Of a DNA stretch of 25,068 bases, positions 8,130-16,082 are shown one piece after another; positions within the stretch are counted from its first letter, which is position 1; the number at the start of each line of letters is the position of its first letter. The translations under genes were made by a program, and so were the position numbers. The stretch is from NCBI GenBank assembly GCA_910585605.1, contig CAJUFL010000056.1, forward strand, positions 1-25,068, in the 5' to 3' direction. The DNA comes from an uncultured Lachnospiraceae bacterium (GTDB lineage: Bacteria > Bacillota > Clostridia > Lachnospirales > Lachnospiraceae). The notes under the pieces were generated by a model that made no database searches, was not told where the DNA came from, and worked only from the letters and a program-made list of their open reading frames with translations.

Positions 8130-9116
8130 ATGAAACTAGGAATTTTAGGTACGGGAATGATCGTACAGGAAGTATTACAGATGATAAACCGTCTGAATCT
8201 GGAGGCGGTGTATATTTTGGGTACAGAGAAATCTATGGAAAAAACAAAGGATTTGTGCTGTAAGTACCATTTAGACGGATATTATTTTGATTATGAAGAA
8301 ATGTTACATACAGATATTGATACGGTTTATGTGGCATTACCTAATTTTCTGCATTATGAATTTGCAAAAAAAGCCTTACAGCAGGGAAAGCATGTAATCA
8401 TAGAAAAGCCTGTTGCGGTCAATGCAGACGAGTTAGAGCAACTGACTGAACTTGCAAATGAAAAAAATGTAATTATTTTAGAAGCAATGAATATTCATTA
8501 TCTGCCTGCATTTCAGTCTCTGAAAGAAAAAGTGGAATCATTGGGGAAAATAAAGATTGTGAGTTTTAATTTCAGTCAGTATTCTTCCCGATACGATGCT
8601 TTTAAAAGGGGAGAGATTTTACCGGTATTTGATTATAAAAAGGCAGGTGGTGCTTTAATGGATATCAATGTCTATAATGTCCATGCCATCGCAGGGATTT
8701 TTGGGAAGCCGGACAAGGTGCAATATCTTGCAAATGTGGAAAGAAATATTGATACAAGTGGAATATTGATGCTGGATTACGGCAGCTTTAAAGCAGCAGC
8801 CATTGGAGCAAAGGATTGTCAGGCGCCTGTGGTTTCTACAATTCAGGGCGAGAAAGGATATATTAAGATAGACGGACCGGTAAACCAGTTAAGGGAGTAT
8901 GAGATCACGGAGCTTGCAGGAAATGGTGAGACCTGCCGATTTGATCATGGCGAACACCGCCTGTTTTATGAATTTAAAGAATTTATCAGAATCATAGAAG
9001 AAAGAGATTTTGTAAAAGCTGAAGAAATGCTGGAAGTAAGCCAGATTGCTGCTCAAATTATGCAACAGGCCAGAAGGCAGCAGGGGATTACTTTTCCGGG
9101 GGAATGTGAATCATGA
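8130..9116 (+). CDS. Gfo/Idh/MocA family NAD(P)-dependent oxidoreductase
   Basis: About 328 residues. The N-terminal Rossmann domain begins GILGTGMIVQEV, a variant of the GxGxxG dinucleotide-binding motif. The family signature EKPVAVN supplies the conserved catalytic Lys, and the C-terminal alpha/beta domain includes GGALMDINVYNVH, the usual substrate-binding His-containing helix. The family oxidises or reduces sugars and related polyols; the substrate here cannot be deduced. The ATG at 8130 is preceded by TTTGGAGGATATCCAT, a good ribosome site. A TTG five codons upstream overlaps that site and is unlikely to be the start. The stop overlaps the next start as ATGA, so the two genes are translationally coupled. 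Confidence 0.88.
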   Translation: MKLGILGTGMIVQEVLQMINRLNLEAVYILGTEKSMEKTKDLCCKYHLDGYYFDYEEMLHTDIDTVYVALPNFLHYEFAKKALQQGKHVIIEKPVAVNADELEQLTELANEKNVIILEAMNIHYLPAFQSLKEKVESLGKIKIVSFNFSQYSSRYDAFKRGEILPVFDYKKAGGALMDINVYNVHAIAGIFGKPDKVQYLANVERNIDTSGILMLDYGSFKAAAIGAKDCQAPVVSTIQGEKGYIKIDGPVNQLREYEITELAGNGETCRFDHGEHRLFYEFKEFIRIIEERDFVKAEEMLEVSQIAAQIMQQARRQQGITFPGECES

Positions 9117-9931
9117 AGATAATAAACCTCGTAGAAAATACGAAAGGAAAAAATAATTGTCTGTTTGAACATGGATTAAGCTTTTATGTTGAGACGAAAA
9201 GACATAAACTGTTAGTGGATACAGGTGCTACGGATGCATTTATTAAAAATGCCGAAAATCTGGGAATGGATTTAACAGGGATAGATATGGTTATACTAAG
9301 TCATGGGCATTATGACCATGCAGGCGGAATTTTGGAATTTGCGAAGAGGAATCCCAAGGCTGCCATATATATGCAAAGCAACGCAGGAGATGCGTATTAT
9401 CATAAAAACGGACAGATAGAAAAATATATCGGTATTGACAAAAGAATTATTGAACTTCCGCAGATTGTGATGCTTGACGGGGATTTCAGGATAGATTCGG
9501 AATTGTTTTTATTTAGCAGAGTGGAAGGGGAAAAGCTGTTTCCCGAGGGGAATCTGGAATTAAAATGCAGACAGGGAGATATCTTTATTCAGGATGATTT
9601 TTCCCATGAACAATATCTTGTTATTGAACAGGAAGGACAGTATATACTGGTATCCGGCTGTGCCCATACCGGAATATTGAATATAATGGAACGGTATCAT
9701 TCTATTTATGGCAGGAATCCGGATATGGTCATCAGCGGATTTCATATGCGTAAAAAAGCGGATTATTCGGAAAAAGATGTTACTTTGATAGAAGAAACAG
9801 CAAGAGAACTTAAAAAAACAGAAACTGTTTTTTATACGGGACATTGTACAGGGGAATATCCGTATGAGGTGATGAAGAAGATTTTGGGAGAACAGCTTGT
9901 ATATATCCATAGTGGGGATGTGATTTTGTGA
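9113..9931 (+). CDS. Metallo-beta-lactamase-fold hydrolase, COG1237 type
   Basis: A 272-residue cytoplasmic metallohydrolase. The metal site motif LSHGHYDHAGG gives His64, His66, Asp68 and His69; later ligands are in SGCAHTG (near residue 184) and in GFHMR and TGHCTGE. This pattern, with VDTGATDAFI near the N-terminus and SGCAHTG, matches the COG1237 group, which includes a methanogen protein (MJ0301) related to dihydropterin/aminobenzene-phosphate metabolism. The actual substrate in Firmicutes is unknown. The start overlaps the preceding stop by 4 bp (ATGA). An imperfect 3' hairpin (GTCAGAC at 9941-9947 with GTCTGAC at 9967-9973) follows without a T-run. Confidence 0.85.
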   Translation: MKIINLVENTKGKNNCLFEHGLSFYVETKRHKLLVDTGATDAFIKNAENLGMDLTGIDMVILSHGHYDHAGGILEFAKRNPKAAIYMQSNAGDAYYHKNGQIEKYIGIDKRIIELPQIVMLDGDFRIDSELFLFSRVEGEKLFPEGNLELKCRQGDIFIQDDFSHEQYLVIEQEGQYILVSGCAHTGILNIMERYHSIYGRNPDMVISGFHMRKKADYSEKDVTLIEETARELKKTETVFYTGHCTGEYPYEVMKKILGEQLVYIHSGDVIL

Positions 9932-10049
9932 TTGTTTGGGGTCAGACCTATACGGATATGTACAGAGTCTGACAGATTGATAAATAGAAAGAGGATTGTT
10001 ACAAATTGCAGCGGGAAGGATTGAATGAGAAAGAAAAGACAGGTGTAGT

Positions 10050-10814
10050 ATGAAAAAATATGCAGTGATTACCGGAGCTAGTGCCGGACTTGGAGTAGAG
10101 TTTGCAAAGAGATTATCGGCTAAGGGATATCGGCTGATACTGGTCGCCAGACGAAAGGAATGCCTGCAAAAGCTGGCTGGTCATTTGAAAACAGAGTGTA
10201 AAGTGATTGCAGCAGACCTGACAATGGAGTCTGAGTGTACAAGAGTGTACGATTTGATAAAGGATAAGGAAATCGAGATATTCATCAATAATGCTGGATT
10301 CGGTGATTGTGGCAAATTCACAGAGACATCACTGGATAAGGAGATGGACATGATTCAGCTAAATATCAAGGCAGTTCACTTCTTCACCAAACGTATCCTT
10401 CAGAACATGCAAAAAAGAGATTCCGGATATATTTTGAATGTTGCTTCCTGTGCAGGACTGATGCCTGGGGGACCCTATATGGCGACATATTATGCCACAA
10501 AAGCATATGTAACAAGCTTTACAAGAGCAGTGGCAGAGGAGCTGCGGGAATGCGGCAGTCAAGTATATGTAGGATGTCTGTGTCCAGGTCCGGTGAATAC
10601 AGAATTTAATCACGTTGCGAATGTTAAGTTCCTAATGAGGGGAATTAGTGCGGGATACTGTGTCCGGTATGCACTAAATGAAATGGCAAGGAGGAAGGTC
10701 GTCATTATTCCTGCATTTATTATGAAATTGGCCATGTGTTTTGGGAAATTTCTGCCGGGAAATATCTATGTACGGCTGGCTGCCAAACAGCAAAAACGTG
10801 AAGAAAGGGTATGA
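10050..10814 (+). CDS. Short-chain dehydrogenase/reductase (SDR), COG0300 type
   Basis: A 254-residue classical SDR. Motifs are the cofactor loop TGASAGLG (8-15), NNAG (80-83), catalytic Ser133 (NVASCAG), and Tyr147/Lys151 (YYATK). CPGPV (about 178-182) follows the active site. Arg34-Arg35 at the end of beta-2 (LVARRK) favours NADP(H). The C-terminus is basic with a hydrophobic helix (MKLAMCFGKFLPG), as in DltE/YqjQ-like members that act on lipid-type substrates, but the substrate is not deducible. It is transcribed in the same direction as the preceding pair with a 118-bp gap and ends before a strong terminator. Confidence 0.88.
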   Translation: MKKYAVITGASAGLGVEFAKRLSAKGYRLILVARRKECLQKLAGHLKTECKVIAADLTMESECTRVYDLIKDKEIEIFINNAGFGDCGKFTETSLDKEMDMIQLNIKAVHFFTKRILQNMQKRDSGYILNVASCAGLMPGGPYMATYYATKAYVTSFTRAVAEELRECGSQVYVGCLCPGPVNTEFNHVANVKFLMRGISAGYCVRYALNEMARRKVVIIPAFIMKLAMCFGKFLPGNIYVRLAAKQQKREERV

Positions 10815-10995
10815 GAAATCAGACTCGCCAAAGTGGAGGAATTAAAATAGTACAGGGAATAAAAAATATTCCGTGAAAAGTAAAACAGCATAGTAATGAT
10901 GAATGCTTATCAATTGGATGAATATTTATTCCCATGAGCAACGAGCCAGGTAGACATGTCTGTACGGATATCTGGCAGTTTGTGAATATTATTCA

Positions 10996-11033
10996 GATAG
11001 TTGATAAGTTTTTTTATTAGACTATCTTTTTTT
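10996..11033 (+). terminator. Rho-independent terminator after the SDR gene
   Basis: GATAGT-TGATAA pairs with TTATTA-G-ACTATC (outer arms 10996-11001 and 11021-11026, one bulged G), followed by TTTTTTT. The 180 bp between the SDR stop and this element hold only a small GGAATA/TATTCC stem (10856-10872) and no gene. It lies 60 bp before the sigma factor start, so it also isolates that operon. Confidence 0.75.
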
Positions 11034-11092
11034 CTGTTTGTTCGGTTATACCATATAGAAAGTACTTTCAACAGGGAAGAAAGGAGGAGAAC

Positions 11093-11611
11093 ATGGACAA
11101 GGATTTTTTCCTGATACAGAAAATGAAAAGCGGAGATGAGGAAGCTATGGAATGCTTTGTACAGCAGTATTATCCGGTCATTTTAAAGTATTGCAGATAT
11201 CATATTCAGGACAGGGAATACGCAAAAGATATTACCCAGGAAACCTTTGAGAGATTTTTTGGAAGGCTGCCAGAATACCGTTATATGGGAAAGACGGTAA
11301 ACTATCTGTATGTCATTGCAGGCAATCTGTGTAAAAGCTTTTATCAGAAAAAAACAGAGCTGGTTATGGAGGAACTGCCGGAACAGGAAGAAAATCCGAT
11401 GGAAGAGATACCGAATCAGCTGGATGTGGAAACAGCGGTCGGGAGACTGCCGGATGAATTATCGGAAGTTGTGATTCTGTATTATTTTCAGGGAATTAAA
11501 TTAAAGGAAATAGCACAAATCCTACAGATTGGACTTCCGTTAGTAAAATATAGGATGAAAAAGGCAAAGAAACAGTTAAGAACTCTATTAGGAGAGGAGG
11601 AAGGGATATGA
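11093..11611 (+). CDS. ECF-type RNA polymerase sigma factor
   Basis: 172 residues, the length of a two-domain ECF sigma factor. Region 2 (about residues 20-85) includes DREYAKDITQETFERFF, the conserved core-binding and -10 recognition helix, then VNYLYVIAGNLC. A short acidic linker (ELPEQEENPMEEIP) leads to region 4 (about 110-168): LPDELSEVVILYYFQGIKLKEIAQIL, then a helix-turn-helix ending in KYRMKKAKKQLRTLL. The start ATG has a GAAAGGAGGAG ribosome site. It is the first gene of a four-gene overlapping operon and probably controls that operon. The next gene starts within its stop codon (ATGA). Confidence 0.9.
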   Translation: MDKDFFLIQKMKSGDEEAMECFVQQYYPVILKYCRYHIQDREYAKDITQETFERFFGRLPEYRYMGKTVNYLYVIAGNLCKSFYQKKTELVMEELPEQEENPMEEIPNQLDVETAVGRLPDELSEVVILYYFQGIKLKEIAQILQIGLPLVKYRMKKAKKQLRTLLGEEEGI

Positions 11612-12426
11612 CAGGATTTCGGAAAAATGTACCGCTAAGGCAGGAGGGAAAGCAGAAACGGTTTCAGGAACAGGAATTGGAGAAGAAACTATTTGAGTGC
11701 GGAGAGTACCGGAAGATGCCTGTGGAGGAAGAAGAGATAACGCAGGCGCTGTCAAGGGCAAAGACGGCATTTTATACAAATGCAAAAAAACATAATGTAT
11801 CATATTTTGAATTTCTATTCGGGCAGATGGCTTATATCAGGAAAAGATGGTGGCTGTGCCAGGGGCTGGTTCTGCTGATTTTGTGGAAGATTTTGTGCTC
11901 AGTTCAAAATAATGTGTATGTATTCAGGGGAATGGGGGTTCTGGCTGTGGTATTTGTCATTTTACTGATACCGGAGTTATGGAAGAACCGTAGTCATGAA
12001 TCCATGGAAATAGAAGGAACAGCCTATTTTTCCCTGCGTCAGATCTATGCAGCAAGAATGCTGTTATTCGCAATGGCAGACATATTGATGTTAAGCCTGT
12101 TTTTCGGTATAGTGTCTGTTTCCGTGCAGATTACGATAAAGGAAGTACTGGTTCAGTTTTTTCTTCCGTTCAATGTGACATGCTGTATCTGTTTCCGTCT
12201 GTTATACAGCAGATGGGTAAATTCAGAATATCTGGCGATGGCACTTTCTTTACTGTGGAGTGTGGTCTGGGGATGGGTTGTTTTCAACGAAATGCTGTAT
12301 GAGTCTCTGGCAATGCCGGTATGGGCAGGACTGTTTATGATGTCCATTGTTTACCTGCTGTTTGTCATCCGGCAGGTGTTTAAAAAATGTGAAAATTACT
12401 GGGAGGTAAATCCGATATGGAATTAA
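11608..12426 (+). CDS. Six-TM membrane protein, possible anti-sigma factor
   Basis: 272 residues with no family I can name. The first about 80 residues are soluble, very charged and helical (KQKRFQEQELEKKLFE, then EEEEITQALSRAKTAFY). About six hydrophobic membrane segments follow (near 88-108, 112-130, 148-180, 185-200, 212-232 and 240-260). The position directly after an ECF sigma gene, with a 4-bp overlap, and the cytosolic helical N-terminus on a membrane protein fit an anti-sigma factor. It could equally be a membrane component of the ABC exporter. The next gene starts 10 bp before its stop, so the two are coupled. Confidence 0.7.
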   Translation: MTGFRKNVPLRQEGKQKRFQEQELEKKLFECGEYRKMPVEEEEITQALSRAKTAFYTNAKKHNVSYFEFLFGQMAYIRKRWWLCQGLVLLILWKILCSVQNNVYVFRGMGVLAVVFVILLIPELWKNRSHESMEIEGTAYFSLRQIYAARMLLFAMADILMLSLFFGIVSVSVQITIKEVLVQFFLPFNVTCCICFRLLYSRWVNSEYLAMALSLLWSVVWGWVVFNEMLYESLAMPVWAGLFMMSIVYLLFVIRQVFKKCENYWEVNPIWN

Positions 12427-13304
12427 AACTGGAACATGTGACAAAAGAATTTAATAGATTTAAGGCTGTGTCCGGCATAAGCTATACCATGCATAACGGT
12501 GTGTACGGTCTTTTGGGAGTAAATGGAGCGGGGAAAACCACTACGATGAGGATGTTATGTACATTATTAAAGCCGTCCGAGGGAAAGATTACCTATGATG
12601 GAAGGGATATTTTTGAGATGGATGGGGAGTACAGGAAAATCTTAGGGTATCTGCCCCAGGATTTTGGATATTATCCGGACTTTACGGTACAGGATTATCT
12701 GATGTATATTGCATCCATCAAGGGACTTCCATCAGCAGTAGCGCGCAAGCAGGTAAGGGAGCTGCTGGAAAAGGTAGGTCTCATTAAGGCAAAGAATAAA
12801 AAAATGAAGAAGCTTTCAGGTGGAATGAAGCGGAGGGTGGGAATTGCCCAGGCCATGCTGAACGATCCCTGTATTTTGATTTTGGATGAGCCGACAGCAG
12901 GCTTAGATCCCAATGAAAGGATTAGGTTCCGGAATCTGATCAGCGAACTGTCAGAGGATAGGATTGTTCTGTTATCCACTCATATTGTTTCCGATGTGGA
13001 GTATATTGCAAACGAAATTTTATTGATGAGGAATGGGGAATTTGCTCATTCTGGTACAGTATATGAGCTGGTTTCATCCATTCCGGAAAAGGTATGGAAT
13101 GTAAGAGTGGGTAAAGCAGAGGCAGATGGATATTTAAAGCGGTATCGGTGTACCAATGTAAAAACGCTTCCGGAAGGTGTAGAGCTTAGAATCTTATCAG
13201 AACAGATGCCGAATCCGTATGCAGTGGAGGAAGAAGTGACATTAGAGGATGTATTTTTATATTACTTTGGTGAGAAAGCAGGTGAAGAGAATGGTATATT
13301 ATGA
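12417..13304 (+). CDS. ABC transporter ATP-binding protein
   Basis: A 295-residue ABC ATPase with every expected motif: Walker A GVNGAGKTTT (34-43), Q-loop YLPQDFG (78-84), signature LSGGMKRRVGIAQ (133-145), Walker B ILILDEPTAGLDP (153-165) and the switch His in STHIVSD (about 187). The signature LSGGM and the C-terminal extension place it with ABC-2/DrrA-like exporters. It works with the permease that follows. The ribosome site GGGAGGTAA lies inside the preceding gene. It overlaps the preceding gene by 10 bp and the following one by 14 bp. Confidence 0.93.
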   Translation: MELKLEHVTKEFNRFKAVSGISYTMHNGVYGLLGVNGAGKTTTMRMLCTLLKPSEGKITYDGRDIFEMDGEYRKILGYLPQDFGYYPDFTVQDYLMYIASIKGLPSAVARKQVRELLEKVGLIKAKNKKMKKLSGGMKRRVGIAQAMLNDPCILILDEPTAGLDPNERIRFRNLISELSEDRIVLLSTHIVSDVEYIANEILLMRNGEFAHSGTVYELVSSIPEKVWNVRVGKAEADGYLKRYRCTNVKTLPEGVELRILSEQMPNPYAVEEEVTLEDVFLYYFGEKAGEENGIL

Positions 13305-14514
13305 GATGAAAAAAGTGTTTTCCAAGACAAGTAATAAGATAGCAGTTTTGTTTATCTTGGTCTTACTGGGATTGATGACTGGTTTTGCCATTCATGTGCA
13401 ATACGTAAATGAGGAGGGGAATATGGAGTATGGGATTTCGGCTGCCCGCAAATTAAAAGAGCTGAAAAAGGAGTGGGCAGGTGAGCTTACGGAAGAAAGA
13501 CTTAAGGAGGTGATAGCGGAAAATGCGAGAATTCAGGCAACCCCGGAGGCACGTTCAAGGGATATACAGCAAAATAATATTGCGTACAGCCAGAGGCAGG
13601 GGCTGCTGGATATCCGCAATATGATCGCCAATTCCTATGGAGGATTTCAGAACTATGATTATTATATGATAGATTATCTGAAACCGGAGGACGCAGGGCA
13701 TTTTTATTCCAACCGGATAGAAAGCCTAAAGGAATGGCTTGCTTCCCCGGAGGCGGAGCAGTTTTCTAAAAAGGAAAAGCAGTTTTTAATAGAACAGTAT
13801 GCAGATATGGAAGTACCATTAAAATATGATGATTTTACAGGGTGGTATGAGGCTACATATAATATGCCCGTCATTATTATGCTGATGTGCCTGATTTTCG
13901 GGTTTTTACTGGCAGGGATATTTTCCAATGAGACAAAGTTAAAAGCTGATTCCATTTTCTTTTCTGCTTACCATGGACGCAGGCAGGGAGTGATGGCAAA
14001 GCTTGCAGCGGGATTGATCATTGTAACAGGAATTTACTGGGTTGTCATGCTCGTATATTCTGCAATCGTATTGGGAGCTCTGGGTACAGACGGTGCAGAC
14101 TGCATGATTCAGATCAGCTTAGGCGGCTGGAAAAGTTTTTACAATATTACTTTTTTACAAAGGCATCTGCTAATTCTGTTTGGCGGTTATATTGGTACGC
14201 TGTTCATCGCACTGCTGACCATGCTGGTATCGGCAAAGACAAAATCTGCGGTGATTTCGGTAATGGTTCCATTTATCCTTTTGCTTATACCGTCTGTTTT
14301 TAGCGGGGGAAATCATCATCTCTTAAACCAGATTCTGGCTGTTTTGCCAGACAGACTGATGGATATTGATGCAGTAGTGAAGACGTTCAGCCTGGTGGAG
14401 ATTGGCGGAAAAGTAACCGGGATATTAAGCATCCTGTTTCCGGTATATATAGTCTTGTCCGTCGTCCTTTGTCCTGTTATTTATCAGGTGTACCGGCAGG
14501 CGGAGGTGAAGTAG
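13291..14514 (+). CDS. ABC-2 type transporter permease
   Basis: About 407 residues. One N-terminal membrane segment (IAVLFILVLLGLMTGFAI) is followed by a large hydrophilic domain of about 160 residues, probably extracytoplasmic. At least five more membrane segments lie in the C-terminal half (near MPVIIMLMCLIFGFLLAGIF, LAAGLIIVTGIYWVVML, LLILFGGYIGTLFIALL, VISVMVPFILLLIPSVF and ILSILFPVYIVLSVVLCP). This is the typical layout of ABC-2 permeases paired with a DrrA-like ATPase. The ATG at 13291 follows GGTGAAGAGA; an in-frame ATG at 13306 is also possible. The substrate is unknown. Sigma-regulated exporters of this kind often respond to envelope stress or antimicrobial peptides; that is inference. 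Confidence 0.88.
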   Translation: MVYYEMKKVFSKTSNKIAVLFILVLLGLMTGFAIHVQYVNEEGNMEYGISAARKLKELKKEWAGELTEERLKEVIAENARIQATPEARSRDIQQNNIAYSQRQGLLDIRNMIANSYGGFQNYDYYMIDYLKPEDAGHFYSNRIESLKEWLASPEAEQFSKKEKQFLIEQYADMEVPLKYDDFTGWYEATYNMPVIIMLMCLIFGFLLAGIFSNETKLKADSIFFSAYHGRRQGVMAKLAAGLIIVTGIYWVVMLVYSAIVLGALGTDGADCMIQISLGGWKSFYNITFLQRHLLILFGGYIGTLFIALLTMLVSAKTKSAVISVMVPFILLLIPSVFSGGNHHLLNQILAVLPDRLMDIDAVVKTFSLVEIGGKVTGILSILFPVYIVLSVVLCPVIYQVYRQAEVK

Positions 14515-14597
14515 TAAGAATATTGGAGTGATAAAGGGAAGCCTTGTCTTTTTCACATAGAGGTGTGGAGGAAATGAGGGTAAATTTATATTAAATG

Positions 14598-14627
14598 CGG
14601 TATGGTCAGATGGCTATACCGTTTTTT
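14598..14627 (+). terminator. Rho-independent terminator of the sigma/ABC operon
   Basis: CGGTATGGTC, loop AGAT, GGCTATACCG: a 10-bp stem with two G-U pairs and a tetraloop, followed by TTTTTT. Confidence 0.85.
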
Positions 14628-14713
14628 AATTCCCCATATAGGAATTTGTCAGCCCATGTTTGGCAAATCTGATTAACTGTGAAATATCTCCCGCATATAT
14701 TGCAGAAAGGGAG

Positions 14714-14782
14714 AAAACTGGTTATTCATCCAAAAAACTGGTTGTTCGTCCGTAAAATGAATCATAAGCCTAAAAATATGAT
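14714..14782 (+). promoter_or_regulatory. Tandem direct-repeat operator and promoter upstream of module 1
   Basis: Two 17-bp repeats, AAAACTGGTTATTCATC (14714-14730) and AAAACTGGTTGTTCGTC (14734-14750), are spaced exactly 20 bp apart. A degenerate third unit starts at 14754 (AAAATGAATCAT). A TATGAT -10 box follows at 14777-14782, 43 bp from the start of repeat 2. The same layout recurs at 19621-19689. Two-turn direct repeats just upstream of a promoter with a poor -35 are characteristic of LytTR-family response regulators (AgrA/ComE/VirR type); the bottom strand carries CCAGTT, a core known from VirR-like boxes. No regulator gene is in this window. Confidence 0.6.
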
Positions 14783-14850
14783 ATATATATATGGTACATA
14801 CAATAGTGTAAAACGGTTTGTGAAAACACATAGAAAAGGAGAGATGAGCA

Positions 14851-15141
14851 ATGAATAATATTACCAGGAAGTTACTACCCATTGGCACAGTCGTGCAGTT
14901 ATTGAATAAGAAAGAGAAAATAATGATATGTGGCAGACAGCAGATTGATTTGGAAGAGCAGGTGGAATATGATTACCTTGGTTGCGTTTATCCCAAGGGA
15001 ATAGATAATGAAGATGTGTTGTTATTTGATGCGGATAATATATTAATGGTTTACTTTTTGGGTTATCAGGATTTGGATGAGATACATCAAAGACTTCTGA
15101 TTGTTGATGACTTGCAAAACGGAAACGAGGATGAGGAATAA
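14851..15141 (+). CDS. DUF4176 family protein, module 1
   Basis: A 96-residue soluble protein matching DUF4176: LLPIGTVVQLLNKKEKIMICGRQQ near the N-terminus, a YDYLGCVYP core, LLFDADNILMVYFLGYQDLDE and an acidic tail. This family recurs in type VIIb secretion and LXG toxin loci, where small accessory proteins escort or target toxins; here an accessory or chaperone-like role for the next gene's product is inferred. A good AAGGAGAG ribosome site precedes the ATG. It lies 15 bp before the helical effector-like gene and is paralogous to the protein at 20702-20974. Confidence 0.8.
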   Translation: MNNITRKLLPIGTVVQLLNKKEKIMICGRQQIDLEEQVEYDYLGCVYPKGIDNEDVLLFDADNILMVYFLGYQDLDEIHQRLLIVDDLQNGNEDEE

Positions 15142-15156
15142 AAGGGAGCGGATATT

Positions 15157-16071
15157 ATGGCAAGTTTTAAGATACATACAAAGGCATTGAAAAATGAGTG
15201 TGAAACAATGAGTGAGGAGGCTCAAACATTAAGTAAGTATGTAGAAGAAATTGACCAAATCGCTGCACAAATATCGCTGGATCGTTCAACGGCTTCCGTA
15301 AAGAAAACATTACAAAGCATATCTAAGGATGTAAGAACAGAGAGTGCCAATCTTGCACTATTTTCTTCAAAACTGAATGAAGTTATTGTTCAGTATGAAA
15401 ACGCAGAAAAGAATATAACGAAGGAAAGTATAGTGCAGAATACGACTGATGATAAGTCAGGAGATGAGGGAACTGCTGGGTCTGGGGATGAAACGCAATC
15501 GGAAGATAATGAAACAAACGAGATGATTTGGACAATATTGGGTTTTATTCCGGGGCTAAATTGTGCTGCGGATATAAGGCAAATTTGGAAGGATTTTCAA
15601 AAGATATTAGATGGTGATAAGCCTACAGTTGGTGAAATAATGGGTATCCTAATGGACTTTGCATTTCTTGCAATGGATTTCATAGCTCTTGCTTCTTTGG
15701 CAAAGAATATAGCTAAGGGTATCAAGGCTGCAAAGGTAGCATCTACGGCAGCAAAAGAGGCAACAAAGAAAGCGGCAAAAGCAGCGAAAACAGCAACAAA
15801 AGCAGCGTCTAAAACAGGAGGAACAGTTGCTAAGACGAAGGCAGCGCAAAAAGCGGTCAAGACTGCAAAAAAGGCAGAAAATACTGCAAAAAAGGCAGAA
15901 GCGGCAAAAGAAGCAGCTAAAGCAGCCAAAAAAGAGGCGGCAAAAAATGCAGTGAAAGAAACAGCAAAGAAAACAGCAGAAAATGTTGTAGATAAATATG
16001 CACCAACAGAGAGGAATCATGGTATACCCAATAAAATACCAGAAGATGCAAGGGACCAGATGATAGGATAG
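15157..16071 (+). CDS. Type VII-associated helical protein with pretoxin-like core and Ala/Lys-rich tail, module 1
   Basis: 304 residues. Residues 1-90 are a helical, coiled-coil-like domain of WXG100/ESAT-6 size. An acidic, Ser/Thr/Gly-rich linker follows (about 92-122). Residues 125-192 are hydrophobic (WTILGFIPGLNCAADIRQIW..., then LMDFAFLAMDFIALASLAK) and resemble the pretoxin region of polymorphic toxins. Residues 190-285 are almost entirely Ala, Lys, Thr and Glu in a helical histone-H1-like repeat. A short tail ends in RNHGIPNKIPEDARDQMIG. No toxin domain is recognised, so this is either a non-enzymatic effector, a structural secreted protein or a truncated toxin. It has no classical signal peptide, as expected for type VII substrates. 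An AAGGGAGCGG ribosome site precedes the ATG. The neighbours are DUF4176 and a four-TM gene. Confidence 0.7.
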   Translation: MASFKIHTKALKNECETMSEEAQTLSKYVEEIDQIAAQISLDRSTASVKKTLQSISKDVRTESANLALFSSKLNEVIVQYENAEKNITKESIVQNTTDDKSGDEGTAGSGDETQSEDNETNEMIWTILGFIPGLNCAADIRQIWKDFQKILDGDKPTVGEIMGILMDFAFLAMDFIALASLAKNIAKGIKAAKVASTAAKEATKKAAKAAKTATKAASKTGGTVAKTKAAQKAVKTAKKAENTAKKAEAAKEAAKAAKKEAAKNAVKETAKKTAENVVDKYAPTERNHGIPNKIPEDARDQMIG

Positions 16072-16082
16072 AGGTGATTATT

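Noticed and set aside
14714..14770. CRISPR-like short repeats
   Set aside because: Only two good units with 3-bp gaps, placed directly before a promoter and duplicated with the same geometry at another operon; this is an operator, not an array.
15597..16020. Long minus-strand open frames rich in Cys/Phe or Ala/Phe opposite the Ala/Lys tract
   Set aside because: They are antisense shadows of the GCA/AAA-rich repeat codons of the helical gene, with no ribosome site and low-complexity products.
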